Source: Pseudomonas sp. dw_358
Lineage (GTDB): Bacteria > Pseudomonadota > Gammaproteobacteria > Pseudomonadales > Pseudomonadaceae
Reading direction: 5' to 3'
DNA: 64,000 nucleotides
NCBI RefSeq assembly: GCF_018449655.1
Contig: NZ_JAAVUX010000021.1
Span: 31,604 to 95,603 of the forward strand
The notes under the pieces are model-generated. The model had not been told where the DNA came from and made no database searches. It saw only the letters and a list, made by a program, of their open reading frames with translations. Made by a program: the position numbers and the translations under genes. Of the stretch, positions 34,441-43,366 are shown piece by piece (the first letter of the stretch is position 1; each line of letters begins with the position of its first letter).

Positions 34441-34962
34441 ATGCCGTTGACCCTGCCCCGTTGGTTGACCCTGTCGGGCCTGGCCCTGCTGGCCAGCACC
34501 ACCCAGGCCGCTCCCCTGCCCCTGATCACCACGCAAAAACTGCCTTGGCAGACCGCCGAGCAGTTGGCCGCCGAAGCCGTGCAGACCTGTGCTGCCCAGG
34601 GTTATTCGGTGACCGCCGCGGTGGTCGATCCTTCAGGCCATGAACAGGCGGTGATCAAGGGCGACACCGTGCCCTTGCAGTCGCTGTCGGTGGCCTACCG
34701 CAAGGCCTACACCGCCTTTTCCTACGGCCTGGCGTTCAACAAGAACACCACCAGCGAAATCATGGCCGCCAAGCTCGACGGGCCGGCCAACGGGGCCTTG
34801 AACACCATCCCCGAAGTGCTCTTCGTGCCCGGCGGCGTGACCTTGCGCCGGGCATCCGGGCAGGTGATCGGCGGTATTGGCGTGTCCGGTGCACCGGGAG
34901 GTGACAAGGACGAGGCTTGCGCCATGGCCGCCGTGAACAAGTACCGCGCCAGCTTCCAATAA
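34441..34962 (+). CDS. Secreted HbpS/GlcG-like (heme-binding DUF336) protein
   Basis: Exported protein of 173 residues. The signal peptide (PRWLTLSGLALLASTTQA) is followed by one GlcG/HbpS domain: SVTAAVVDPSGHEQAVIKGD, AYRKAYTAFSYGLAF, PGGVTLR and VIGGIGVSGAPGGDKDEACA. Related proteins bind heme or small organic acids and may act as periplasmic sensors. A GAGGA ribosome site precedes the ATG. The upstream ABC gene ends 72 bp away. Confidence 0.9.
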   Translation: MPLTLPRWLTLSGLALLASTTQAAPLPLITTQKLPWQTAEQLAAEAVQTCAAQGYSVTAAVVDPSGHEQAVIKGDTVPLQSLSVAYRKAYTAFSYGLAFNKNTTSEIMAAKLDGPANGALNTIPEVLFVPGGVTLRRASGQVIGGIGVSGAPGGDKDEACAMAAVNKYRASFQ

Positions 34963-35037
34963 AGACGCAAGCGGGGCCGTGCACATGGCTGAAAATTGCC
35001 TATCGTTGGGTAACCCGCTGAAGAAAAGGATTGACCC

Positions 35038-35865
35038 ATGGACATCGAAAAGCTCTTCGCCGAGCTGCACAGCCTGCCCAGCATCCCCAAAGTGGCCCAG
35101 GACCTGATCCAGCAGTTCGACAACCCTTCCTCCAGCCTGGAAAGCGTGGCGCGCAACATCGAAAAAGACCCGGTGATCGCGGCCAAGATTCTGCGCCTGG
35201 CCAACTCCGCGCGCTTTCGCGGCTCGCGTGCGTCGCTGAGCATCGAGGACGCAGCGCTGCGCCTGGGCTTCAACACCCTGCGCACCCTGGTGCTGGCCTC
35301 GGCCGTGACCGGGGCGTTCAAGACCGACCCCTCGTTCGACCTCAAGGGCTTCTGGCTCAAGAGCTTTCAGGTCGCCGGCATTGCCCGCTCCCTGGCCCGG
35401 CAAACCGGGGTGGACGCGGAAATCGCTTTCACCTGCGGGGTGATGCACAACATCGGTGAACTGCTGATTCAGACCGGAGCGCCGCAGTTCGCCGAACAGA
35501 TCAACGCCGCCAGCACCTCGCGCACGGCGGGTGGCCAGGCGGCCCATGAAACCCTGCAACTGGGCTTCGGCTACCCCGAAGTGGGCGCCGAACTGGCACG
35601 GCGGTGGAACCTGCCAGCCTTGATCCAGCACGCCATCGCCTTTCAGAACAACCCCATGCAGGCCCCGGACAATGCGCCATTGCCCCGGTTGCTGGCACAG
35701 TCGATTGCGGTGTCCGAGGCCTTGCATGCCCATGGCGGCGCCACGCCCGAGGCGCGCAAGGCGTTGAGCGGACCGCTGTTCGAGGGCGTGGATCTGGACA
35801 AATTGTTTGAAGCATTGCCAGCGGTGCTGGAGGCGGACAAGGCGTTTGCAGAGCAGTTGACCTGA
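35038..35865 (+). CDS. HDOD domain signalling protein
   Basis: Cytosolic protein of 275 residues. One HDOD domain covers about 10-205 (LHSLPSIPKVAQDLIQQFDN, DPVIAAKILRLANSARF, CGVMHNIGELLI). This fold is related to HD phosphohydrolases but usually lacks their metal ligands, and acts in signalling, often linked to cyclic-di-GMP or stress. AAAAGGA precedes the ATG. A 40-bp perfect palindrome immediately follows the stop. Confidence 0.92.
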   Translation: MDIEKLFAELHSLPSIPKVAQDLIQQFDNPSSSLESVARNIEKDPVIAAKILRLANSARFRGSRASLSIEDAALRLGFNTLRTLVLASAVTGAFKTDPSFDLKGFWLKSFQVAGIARSLARQTGVDAEIAFTCGVMHNIGELLIQTGAPQFAEQINAASTSRTAGGQAAHETLQLGFGYPEVGAELARRWNLPALIQHAIAFQNNPMQAPDNAPLPRLLAQSIAVSEALHAHGGATPEARKALSGPLFEGVDLDKLFEALPAVLEADKAFAEQLT

Positions 35866-35870
35866 AGCGT

Positions 35871-35910
35871 TCATCAACACGCCCCCTCGGCCGAGGGGGC
35901 GTGTTGATGA
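35871..35910. terminator. 40-bp perfect palindrome, likely bidirectional terminator
   Basis: A 20-bp arm starting TCATCAACACGCC is followed at once by its exact complement. It lies between the convergent HDOD and MFS genes. It has no T-run, so it may terminate by a strong hairpin alone or act at another level. Confidence 0.6.
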
Positions 35911-35930
35911 GATCTTGAGCCAGCCCGGCC

Positions 35931-37211
35931 TCAAACCGCCACGACCTTCCCCTGCAAAACCACCGCCTTTACCACCGGTTCCTTCAACAACAAGAAATAA
36001 GCCAGCGCCGAACACCCCGCCACCACCGCACTGATCACGAACGCCGTGGAAAATGAACCGCTCTGCTGCACGCTGAACCCGGTCAAGATCGGCGCAATCG
36101 ACCCCGCCAGGTACCCACCGAAATTCTGGATCGAGCCAAACGAAGCCACCCGCTCCGAGGGCACGATGGTGTTGACGATCATCCATGCCGTGGCGCTGGA
36201 AATGTTGATGAAGAACATGGTCAGGCACAGCAACGCCACGCAAGCCACCACGTTGGTGGTGAACGCCACGATCAGGGTGAACAGCGCGCCGCCCACCAGC
36301 CCTAGAATCACCATCAGTTTGCGACTGGCCAGGGCTTTCATGCCGCGGGCTACCAGGTGGTCGCAGGCCTTGCCGGCAACGATGGTGCCGATGGCGCCGA
36401 ACAAATAGGCCAGCGCCACCACCCAGGCAGTGCGGTACAGGTCCAGGCCGTGCTCACGCTCGAAGTAACCTGGCAGCCAGGTCAGGTTCAGCCAGATCAT
36501 GTAGATCACGCCCATGAAACCGAGGAAGGCTCCCCAGGTGTTGCGCTCCTTGAACATGGCGGCCCAGCGCAGGCGGGGTACACGGGGTGCTGCGGGTTGT
36601 AGTGGCGCCACTGGCTCGGCGCGCCCGCTCTGGGCCATGTATTGCGCCTGGCTCTTGTAGAAAGCGAACCAGCAGGCGGCCAGGGTCAGGCCGATGATGC
36701 CCGTGAGGATGAACATCCCGCGCCAGCCCAGGTGCACCATGAACACCGTCAGTAACGGCGGCGCCAGGCACGGGCCGATACACGTCGACGACCAGACCCA
36801 GCCAGTGGCGGTGCCGCGCTCCTGGGTATCGAACCATTCCGAGAGGGCCTTGGCCGCAGACGGAAACACCGGCGCCTCGCCGATGCCCAGCAGAATCCGC
36901 AGCCCCACCAGATGGCTGTAGCCACTGAACAGGCCAAAGGCCGCCTGCGCCACCGACCACAGGATCAGCGAGCCGCCCAATGCCAGCTTGCTGCCGAGCT
37001 TGTCGATCAGTGCGCCCAACGGCAGCTGGGCGAAAGCGTAGGCAATGGAAAACGCCGAGAGCATGACGCCCATTTCCGTCGGGGTAATGCTCAAGTCCTT
37101 TTGAATCGAGGTGTTGGCGATGGACAGCGCGCTGCGGTCCAGGTAGTTGACCACGCCGATCATGAACAGAAAGACGATGGTCAGGGTCTTGTAGCTCTTT
37201 ATTGTTTTCAT
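35931..37211 (-). CDS. MFS transporter of the hexuronate/galactonate (ACS) type
   Basis: Twelve-helix inner-membrane symporter of 426 residues. VNYLDRSALSIANTSIQKDL, GIGEAPVFPSAAKALSEWF and GWRGMFILTGIIGL match the glucarate/galactonate/hexuronate carriers. It is divergent from the sugar-acid operon across the LysR gene and has the shared palindrome about 103 bp upstream of its start. Probable role: uptake of the sugar acid degraded by the genes at 38392-46349. Confidence 0.92.
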   Translation of the reverse strand: MKTIKSYKTLTIVFLFMIGVVNYLDRSALSIANTSIQKDLSITPTEMGVMLSAFSIAYAFAQLPLGALIDKLGSKLALGGSLILWSVAQAAFGLFSGYSHLVGLRILLGIGEAPVFPSAAKALSEWFDTQERGTATGWVWSSTCIGPCLAPPLLTVFMVHLGWRGMFILTGIIGLTLAACWFAFYKSQAQYMAQSGRAEPVAPLQPAAPRVPRLRWAAMFKERNTWGAFLGFMGVIYMIWLNLTWLPGYFEREHGLDLYRTAWVVALAYLFGAIGTIVAGKACDHLVARGMKALASRKLMVILGLVGGALFTLIVAFTTNVVACVALLCLTMFFINISSATAWMIVNTIVPSERVASFGSIQNFGGYLAGSIAPILTGFSVQQSGSFSTAFVISAVVAGCSALAYFLLLKEPVVKAVVLQGKVVAV

Positions 37212-37313
37212 ACGCGCCTCTGCTGAGCGTTTCTCGCCCTGACCGTTGGGGCCAAGCGTGGCTGCACTCTAGTCAAGCGGCGGCGCGGTGCCCAATCACG
37301 ACATTCAATCATT

Positions 37314-37332
37314 CGATAACCCCAGGTTATCG
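37314..37332. promoter_or_regulatory. Palindromic operator CGATAACC-N3-GGTTATCG (copy A)
   Basis: Perfect 8-bp arms around CCA, upstream of the leftward MFS gene and overlapping the LysR stop codon. A near copy lies at 38288-38306 in front of the LysR gene and the operon. Confidence 0.65.
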
Positions 37333-38286
37333 AGGCGTCTGGCGCGCCTGTCGCAGTGTGTCGGCGCCGCTCAACAGCTCTTCGATGAACGCCTGGGCCG
37401 ACCAGCCCGGCACCTCGTTGCGCCGGGTGATGATGCCGTAATCCGCCAGCACCAACGGGAACGGCAGCGGCAGACGAGTCAGGCGGCCGGCCTGGATATC
37501 CGGCTCGACCATGGACTCGGCGAGCATGGCGACCATGGGCGCGGTCTGCAGCAATTGCAGGGTGGTCTGCATGGAAATGGTTTCCACGGTGTTGCCCGGA
37601 GTCTGCATCCCGGCCTCGGCGAACGCCCGCTCCAGCCGCGCACGCATGGGGGTGCCGGTGGGGTAGACGATCCACGGCCAGCTGCCGAGGTCGGCCAGCG
37701 GGATCTCCCGGGCGCCGGCCAGCGGGTGCTGGCTGCCGGTGACCAGGCACAGCGGTTCCGGCGCCAGGGCCTGGAAGTCGAACAACTGACGGTGGCGATC
37801 CAGGGTGAAACGGGCGACCACCAGATCCAGCTGCTTGTGTTCGAGCATGCTCAGCAGGTTGGCGCTGGTGCCTTCCAGTACCTCCAGCGTCAGCAGTGGC
37901 CAGCGCTGTTTGACCCCGACAATCGCCGCCGGCAACGCCACTGCCGTGGGCGCGAAGATCGTGCCGATCTTGAGCAGGCCATGGCCGCCTTGGCGCAGGT
38001 GATTGACCTGACCGACGAAGTGGCGCGTGTCATTCAGGGCAATCTGCGCATAGCGGGCCACGTGACTGCCCAGGTCGGTAGGCGACATGCTGCGCGGCAG
38101 GCGCTGGAACAGGGCAAAACCGAGCTGATTTTCCGCCTCGCGCAGCATCTTGCTCACGGCCGGCTGGCTGATGTTCATCTCCAGCGCCGTAGCGTGCATG
38201 TTCTGGGTGCGCGCCAGGGTATCGATAAGCACCAAATGGCGAAAGCGCAGCCAGTTGCACAGTTGATTGAAGCCGACGTTCGCCAT
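37327..38286 (-). CDS. LysR family transcriptional regulator of the sugar-acid cluster
   Basis: Regulator of 319 residues from MANVGFNQLCNWLRFRHL, with GGAGG upstream. The N-terminal winged helix-turn-helix is NMHATALEMNISQPAVSKML followed by REAENQLGFALFQRLPRSM. The C-terminal part is a substrate-binding-like effector domain (LDLVVARF and PWIVYPTGTPM). It is divergent from the operon beginning at 38392 and co-directional with the MFS gene after it. The two palindromes flanking it are its probable sites, with a sugar acid as inducer. Confidence 0.93.
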   Translation of the reverse strand: MANVGFNQLCNWLRFRHLVLIDTLARTQNMHATALEMNISQPAVSKMLREAENQLGFALFQRLPRSMSPTDLGSHVARYAQIALNDTRHFVGQVNHLRQGGHGLLKIGTIFAPTAVALPAAIVGVKQRWPLLTLEVLEGTSANLLSMLEHKQLDLVVARFTLDRHRQLFDFQALAPEPLCLVTGSQHPLAGAREIPLADLGSWPWIVYPTGTPMRARLERAFAEAGMQTPGNTVETISMQTTLQLLQTAPMVAMLAESMVEPDIQAGRLTRLPLPFPLVLADYGIITRRNEVPGWSAQAFIEELLSGADTLRQARQTPR

Positions 38287-38287
38287 C

Positions 38288-38306
38288 CGATAACCTCCGG
38301 TTATTG
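38288..38306. promoter_or_regulatory. Palindromic operator CGATAACC-N3-GGTTATTG (copy B)
   Basis: Same spacing as copy A with one arm mismatch, directly upstream of the LysR start and about 86 bp before the SDR start. A further half-site, GATTATCG, lies near 38330. Confidence 0.6.
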
Positions 38307-38391
38307 AAGCTTGAGAATATCTCATTGGCGATTATCGGCAAGTGGCACTAGCTTTAGGGGCGAACCCAAAACAAGAAACGGACAAGTGCCC

Positions 38392-39132
38392 ATGAACCTT
38401 GCCAACAAACGTGTGCTGATCACCGCTGCCGCTCAAGGCATAGGCCGCGCTTCAGTGCTGGCGTTTCAGGAGGCCGGCGCGCAAGTCATCGCCACCGACC
38501 TGCACATCGAAGCCTTGCACGACATCCCCGGCATCCAGATCCTGCAACTGGACGTGACCCAGGCCGACGCCATCGACGTCGTGTGCCGCCAGGTCGGACC
38601 GCTGGACGCCCTGTTCAACTGCGCCGGCTACGTGCACAGCGGTGCCCTGCTCGAATGTGACGACAAGGCCTGGCAATTTTCTTTCGACCTCAACGTCACG
38701 GCCATGTACCGCATGATCCGCGCTTTCCTGCCCGGCATGCTGGAGGCGGGACACGGCAGCATCGTCAACATGGCCTCGGTGGCGTCCAGCGTTAAAGGCG
38801 TCGCCAACCGCCTGGCGTACTCGGCGAGCAAGGCGGCGGTGATCGGCCTTACCAAGTCCGTCGCCACCGACTATGTCGGCCAGGGCATTCGCTGCAACTG
38901 CATCTGCCCCGGCACCGTGGACTCACCGTCGTTGCGCCAGCGCATCGCCGAGCAGGCCCGAGACCAAGGCCGCAGCGAAGCGCAGGTCTATCAGGCCTTT
39001 GTCGACCGCCAGCCCATGGGCCGTATCGGCTCGCCCGATGAGATTGCCCAATTGGCGCTGTACCTGGCCAGCGATGCCAGTGCCTACACGACAGGCGGCG
39101 TGCACGTCATCGATGGCGGCATGAGCGTCTGA
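38392..39132 (+). CDS. SDR dehydrogenase, 2-keto-3-deoxy sugar-acid dehydrogenase-like
   Basis: Classical SDR of 246 residues from MNLANKRVLITAAAQGIG. It has NCAGYVHSGALLE, MASVASSVKGVANRLAYSAS with YSASK, and CICPGTVDSPSLRQRI. It resembles 2-keto-3-deoxy-L-fuconate dehydrogenases and BDH2-like enzymes, which oxidise C4 of a 2-keto-3-deoxy acid. The next gene encodes the matching diketo-acid hydrolase. It is the first gene of the rightward operon, 28 bp before that gene. Confidence 0.9.
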   Translation: MNLANKRVLITAAAQGIGRASVLAFQEAGAQVIATDLHIEALHDIPGIQILQLDVTQADAIDVVCRQVGPLDALFNCAGYVHSGALLECDDKAWQFSFDLNVTAMYRMIRAFLPGMLEAGHGSIVNMASVASSVKGVANRLAYSASKAAVIGLTKSVATDYVGQGIRCNCICPGTVDSPSLRQRIAEQARDQGRSEAQVYQAFVDRQPMGRIGSPDEIAQLALYLASDASAYTTGGVHVIDGGMSV

Positions 39133-39160
39133 ACCTCTGTCAATCCTGCAAGGAACTCTT

Positions 39161-40009
39161 ATGAAACTGCTGCGCTTCGGCGACAAGGGCCAGGAAAAAC
39201 CCGGCCTGCTGGATTCACAAGGCAACATTCGTGACCTCTCTGGGCAGGTTCCCGACATCGCCGGCAATGCCCTGGCCGATTTCAGCCTTCACGCCCTGAG
39301 CAAGATCGACCCCGAAAGCCTGCCGCTTGTGAGCGGCTCGCCCCGCATCGGCCCCTGTGTCGGTCAGGTCGGCAAGTTCATCTGCATTGGCCTGAACTAC
39401 GCCGACCATGCCGCCGAATCCGGCATGGACGTGCCCAAGGAACCGGTCATTTTCAACAAGTGGACCAGCGCCATCTGCGGCCCCAATGATGACGTGGAAA
39501 TTCCTCGCGGCTCGCTCAAGACCGATTGGGAAGTGGAGCTGGGCGTCGTGATCGGCAAGGCCGGTCGCTACATCGACGAAAGCAACGCCATGGACCATGT
39601 CGCCGGCTACTGCGTGATCAACGACGTGTCCGAGCGTGAATGGCAGCTGGAACGCGGCGGCACCTGGGACAAGGGCAAGGGTTTCGACACCTTCGGCCCC
39701 CTCGGCCCCTGGCTGGTGACCCGCGACGAGATCGCCGACCCGCACCAGCTGGACCTGTGGCTGGAAGTCGACGGCCACCGCTACCAGAACGGCAACACCC
39801 GCACGCTGGTGTTTCAGATCCCGGCGCTGATCGCCTACCTGAGCCGCTGCATGTCCCTGCAACCGGGCGATGTCATCTCCACCGGCACGCCGCCCGGCGT
39901 AGGCCTGGGCGTCAAGCCGAACCCGGTGTTCCTGCGTGCGGGACAGGAAATGCGCCTGGGGATTGCCGGCCTTGGCGAGCAACGCCAGCGCACGGTGCAG
40001 GCGGACTGA
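39161..40009 (+). CDS. Fumarylacetoacetate hydrolase family, 2,4-diketo-3-deoxy acid hydrolase-like
   Basis: FAH-fold metal enzyme of 282 residues. KFICIGLNYADHAAESG, the metal-binding WEVELGVVIGKAGRYI, GKGFDTFGPLGPWLVT and MSLQPGDVISTGTPPGVGLG are conserved. Members cleave C-C bonds of diketo acids; a close class splits 2,4-diketo-3-deoxy-L-fuconate to pyruvate and lactate, or the pentonate analogue to pyruvate and glycolate. Its position right after the SDR supports that two-step route. AAGGA lies upstream of the start. Confidence 0.92.
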   Translation: MKLLRFGDKGQEKPGLLDSQGNIRDLSGQVPDIAGNALADFSLHALSKIDPESLPLVSGSPRIGPCVGQVGKFICIGLNYADHAAESGMDVPKEPVIFNKWTSAICGPNDDVEIPRGSLKTDWEVELGVVIGKAGRYIDESNAMDHVAGYCVINDVSEREWQLERGGTWDKGKGFDTFGPLGPWLVTRDEIADPHQLDLWLEVDGHRYQNGNTRTLVFQIPALIAYLSRCMSLQPGDVISTGTPPGVGLGVKPNPVFLRAGQEMRLGIAGLGEQRQRTVQAD

Positions 40010-40052
40010 GCCGGCACCCCACGCCTTAACAACTATAAAAATGGAGCACACC

Positions 40053-41024
40053 ATGCGAATTCTCATCACCGGCGGCACCGGCTTCATCGGCAAGCAACTG
40101 GCCCAGCGCCTGCTCGACCTGCACAGCCTGGCCCTGGAAGGTCAGGCCCCCCGCGCCATCGAGCGCATCGTGCTGTTCGATGCCTTTGCCGGTGAAGACG
40201 TGCCCCACGACGCCCGCATCGAACAGGTCATTGGCGACGTCGCCGACCCGAAAGTGGTGGCCCGGGTCACCGATGGCGTCGACTTGGTGTGGCACTTGGC
40301 GGCTGTGGTCAGTTCCGCGGCCGAAGCGGATTTCGAGCTCGGCATGCAGGTGAATCTGCACGGGCTGATGACGTTGCTGGAGACCCTTCGCAAGCAAGGC
40401 AACCGCCCCCGGTTTGTCTATGCCAGTGGCTTCGCGGTGTTTGGCGGCACGTTGCCGGAGGTGGTCAACGACGACACTGCACTGACGCCGCAGTCGTCCT
40501 ACGGCATGCAGAAAGCCGTGGGCGAATTGTTGGTGGCGGACTATGCGCGCAAGGGTTTTGTCGATGGCCGGGTGCTGCGCCTGCCCACCGTGGCCGTGCG
40601 CCCGGGCAAGCCGAACAAGGCGGCGTCGACCTTCTTCAGTTCGATCATCCGCGAGCCGCTGGCAGGCTTGCCGGCGGTGTGCCCGGTGCGCCCGGACACT
40701 CAGGTCTACCTGACCTCGCCACGGCGGGTGGTGGAATCCATGTTGCGGGCCATGACCCTCGCCCCCGAGACCCTGGGCGAGCAGCGCATCATCCCGCTGC
40801 CGGGGGTGACCACCACCGTGGCCGACATGGTGGCCGCCTTGCAACGGGTGGCAGGGCCGGAGGTGGTGAAGCTGATCGAGTGGAAGCCCGACGCGACCAT
40901 CCAGCGCATCGTCGAGAGCTGGCCCAGCCGAGTCGATGCGCCTCGAGCGCGAGCGCTGGGGTTCAGCGCCGATGCCGATTTCGATGCGATCGTGCGGGCG
41001 CATATCGAGGATACCGCGAGCTAG
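40053..41024 (+). CDS. NAD-dependent epimerase/dehydratase, DenD-like (SDR_a8)
   Basis: Extended SDR of 323 residues from MRILITGGTGFIGKQLAQRL; another ATG 4 codons upstream lacks the GGAG site. It has the GxxGxxG motif, HLAAVVSSAAEADFELG, YASGFAVFGGTLP and SYGMQKAVGELLV with the catalytic Tyr-Lys. It looks like the D-erythronate dehydrogenase (DenD) subgroup, which oxidises sugar acids at C2. No tetronate kinase gene accompanies it, so the substrate may be another acid, for example a uronate or pentonate. Confidence 0.85.
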   Translation: MRILITGGTGFIGKQLAQRLLDLHSLALEGQAPRAIERIVLFDAFAGEDVPHDARIEQVIGDVADPKVVARVTDGVDLVWHLAAVVSSAAEADFELGMQVNLHGLMTLLETLRKQGNRPRFVYASGFAVFGGTLPEVVNDDTALTPQSSYGMQKAVGELLVADYARKGFVDGRVLRLPTVAVRPGKPNKAASTFFSSIIREPLAGLPAVCPVRPDTQVYLTSPRRVVESMLRAMTLAPETLGEQRIIPLPGVTTTVADMVAALQRVAGPEVVKLIEWKPDATIQRIVESWPSRVDAPRARALGFSADADFDAIVRAHIEDTAS

Positions 41025-41089
41025 GCGCCTCGGTCCCAAGGATTCACAGCCACCCTGCCAACAACAATAAAAACAGCGAGGCCCAGCCC

Positions 41090-42460
41090 ATGATCACCCC
41101 CCATCCGGACATCTCGGACATCGAACGCCAAACCATCAAGCGCGTCACCCAGCGCCTGATCCCCTTTCTCATCCTGTTGTTCGTGGTGGCTTTTCTCGAC
41201 CGTAACAACGTCGGCTTCGCCGCATTGCGCATGAACGACGATATCGGCATCAGCCAGACCATCTACGGCCTGGGCGCGGGGATCTTCTTTCTCGGCTATT
41301 TCCTCTTCGAGGTCCCCAGCAACGTCCTGCTGCACCGCTTCGGCGCGCGGGTGTGGCTGGCGCGGATCATGGTCACCTGGGGCATCATCGCCGGGGCCAT
41401 GGGCTTTCTGCAGACGGCCGGGCATTTCATCACTCTGCGGGTCTTGCTGGGCATTGCCGAGGCCGGGTTCTTTCCTGGCGTCATCTACTTGTTGTCCCTG
41501 TGGTTCCCGGCGCGCTACCGGGCGCGCATGATCGCCACCTTCTACCTCGGCGTGCCCATCGCCCAGGTCCTCGGTGCCCCGCTGTCGGTGGGCCTGATGC
41601 AGCTGGGCGACAGCCTCGGCGTGGTGGGCTGGCGGCTGATGTACTTCGCCGAGGCAGTACCGGCGATCATCCTCGGCGTGGTGTGCTTCTTCTACCTCAC
41701 CGACCGACCAGCCGATGCCCACTGGCTGACTGACGCCCAGCGCAGCTGGCTGATTGACACCCTGGATCGGGAAGAAAAGGCCAAGCCGCTGGTGGTGGGC
41801 GTGCAACCGACCAAGGCGCAGATGGTGCGCAAGGCTTTGGCCAGCCGCCAGGTCTGGCTGCTGGCGTTGGTGTACTTCGGCATCACCTCCGGCTCCAACG
41901 CCATGAACTTCTTCATGCCGACCGTGCTGGCCTCGTTCCGCAAGTCCTTCGGCCTGGAAATCGGCCTGATGCAGAACGGCTTGATCACGGCCATTCCCTA
42001 TGCGGTGGCAGCAGTGGCCATGATCGGGTGGAGCCGTCGCTCCGACCGCCTGCAGGAGCGCCATTGGCACGCCGGCGGTGCCGCCATGCTGGCGGCCGCG
42101 TCCATTGCCCTGGCGCTGCTGATCAACCAGCCCTGGATCATTGTGATCGGCTTCGTCCTGCTGGCCATGGGCGTGTACAGCGCCATCAATGTCTTTTGGG
42201 CGGTGCCAGGACAAGTGCTGACCGGGGTCGGCGCCGCTGCCGGCATCGGCTTGATCAACTCCATCGGCAACCTCAGCGGGTTCACCGGGCCGTACCTCAC
42301 CGGGTACCTGTTCAACGTCACCGGCAGCTACACACCGGGCTTTCTGGTCATCGCCGCGCTGGTGGGGCTGGGTGGCCTGGGCATGGTGCTGATGCCGCGC
42401 GAGCCCGTGACCGTGGCCCCTGTGCCACCCAAGATTGACGCTTTAGGAGGCAAAGCATGA
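41090..42460 (+). CDS. MFS transporter (ACS family)
   Basis: Inner-membrane symporter of 456 residues from MITPHPDISDIERQTIKRV. It has AFLDRNNVGFAALRMNDDIG, GIAEAGFFPGVIYLLSLWF and RYRARMIATFYLGVPIAQ. The frame is open far upstream, but that part overlaps the dehydrogenase gene and is a shadow. It is the second carrier of the sugar-acid cluster. Its stop overlaps the next gene's ATG by 4 bp. Confidence 0.92.
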   Translation: MITPHPDISDIERQTIKRVTQRLIPFLILLFVVAFLDRNNVGFAALRMNDDIGISQTIYGLGAGIFFLGYFLFEVPSNVLLHRFGARVWLARIMVTWGIIAGAMGFLQTAGHFITLRVLLGIAEAGFFPGVIYLLSLWFPARYRARMIATFYLGVPIAQVLGAPLSVGLMQLGDSLGVVGWRLMYFAEAVPAIILGVVCFFYLTDRPADAHWLTDAQRSWLIDTLDREEKAKPLVVGVQPTKAQMVRKALASRQVWLLALVYFGITSGSNAMNFFMPTVLASFRKSFGLEIGLMQNGLITAIPYAVAAVAMIGWSRRSDRLQERHWHAGGAAMLAAASIALALLINQPWIIVIGFVLLAMGVYSAINVFWAVPGQVLTGVGAAAGIGLINSIGNLSGFTGPYLTGYLFNVTGSYTPGFLVIAALVGLGGLGMVLMPREPVTVAPVPPKIDALGGKA

Positions 42461-43350
42461 GTGCTCAACCCGTCGCCTTCATCGGCACCGGCATCATGGG
42501 CAAGCCCATGGTGCGCAACCTGCTCAAGGCCGGATTCGCCGTGCAGGTCTGGAACCGCTCCCCGGACAAGGCCAACGAGCTGACGCAAGCCGGTGCCACG
42601 CTGTGCGCCAGCCCCGCTGCCGCCACCGAGGGTGCCGGTGTGCTGGTGTGCATGCTCAGTGACGGACCGACGTGCGATGCCGTGCTGTTTGGCGACGCCG
42701 GCGCAGCCCGTGGCCTGGCCCGTGGCGCGCTGGTGATCGTGATGAGCTCGATCCCCGTGGAGACGGCCGCCGCGCAAGCCAGGCAGTGCCACGAACTGGG
42801 CCTGGAATACCTCGATGCGCCGGTCTCCGGCGGCGAGCGCGGCGCCCGCGAGGCTACCCTGGCAATCATGGTGGGCGGCGAGCCTGAAGCCTTTGCCCAT
42901 GGCCAAACCGTATTGGCCGCCATGGGCCGACCCGTCCATGTCGGACCTGCCGGCACCGGCGAGCTGGCCAAGCTGGTCAACCAGTTGATCGTCGCCAGCA
43001 CCATCGCCACCGTCGCTGAAGGCCTGCTGCTGGCCGAACGCGGCGGTGCCGACCCGGCCAAGGTCCATGAGGCGCTGCTGGGAGGTTTTGTCGACTCACC
43101 CATCTGGCGCCAGCACGGCCAACGCATGCTGGGCGGTGATTTCACCCCCGGCGGCATGGCCAAGTGGCAACTCAAGGACACCCATACCGCCCTCGCCCAC
43201 GCCCGCTCCCTGGGCCTGGAACTGCCGGTGGGCAGCCTGGTGGACAGCCTGTTCGAGTCGATGGTCGAGGCCGGCGACGGTGAACTGGACCACGCCGGGC
43301 TGATTCGCCAGTTGCGCCGCCACAACCACCTTGCGCCCTTTGATCGCTAG
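42457..43350 (+). CDS. NAD(P)-dependent beta-hydroxyacid dehydrogenase (GarR-like)
   Basis: Beta-hydroxyacid dehydrogenase of 297 residues. The Rossmann motif is FIGTGIMGKPMVRNLLKAGF. The substrate motif DAPVSGGERGAREATLAIMV and the catalytic-lysine region GTGELAKLVNQLIVAS are intact. Members reduce tartronate semialdehyde or oxidise L-threonate and 3-hydroxyisobutyrate. Its 4-bp overlap with the carrier gene implies coupled translation in the sugar-acid operon; its exact substrate is unknown. Confidence 0.93.
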   Translation: MSAQPVAFIGTGIMGKPMVRNLLKAGFAVQVWNRSPDKANELTQAGATLCASPAAATEGAGVLVCMLSDGPTCDAVLFGDAGAARGLARGALVIVMSSIPVETAAAQARQCHELGLEYLDAPVSGGERGAREATLAIMVGGEPEAFAHGQTVLAAMGRPVHVGPAGTGELAKLVNQLIVASTIATVAEGLLLAERGGADPAKVHEALLGGFVDSPIWRQHGQRMLGGDFTPGGMAKWQLKDTHTALAHARSLGLELPVGSLVDSLFESMVEAGDGELDHAGLIRQLRRHNHLAPFDR

Positions 43351-43366
43351 CCTGCCGGAGCCTGTC

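Noticed and set aside
40289..41089. Long N-terminal extension of the MFS carrier
   Set aside because: Overlaps the DenD-like gene in another frame and lacks membrane character; the ATG at 41090 begins a normal ACS carrier.
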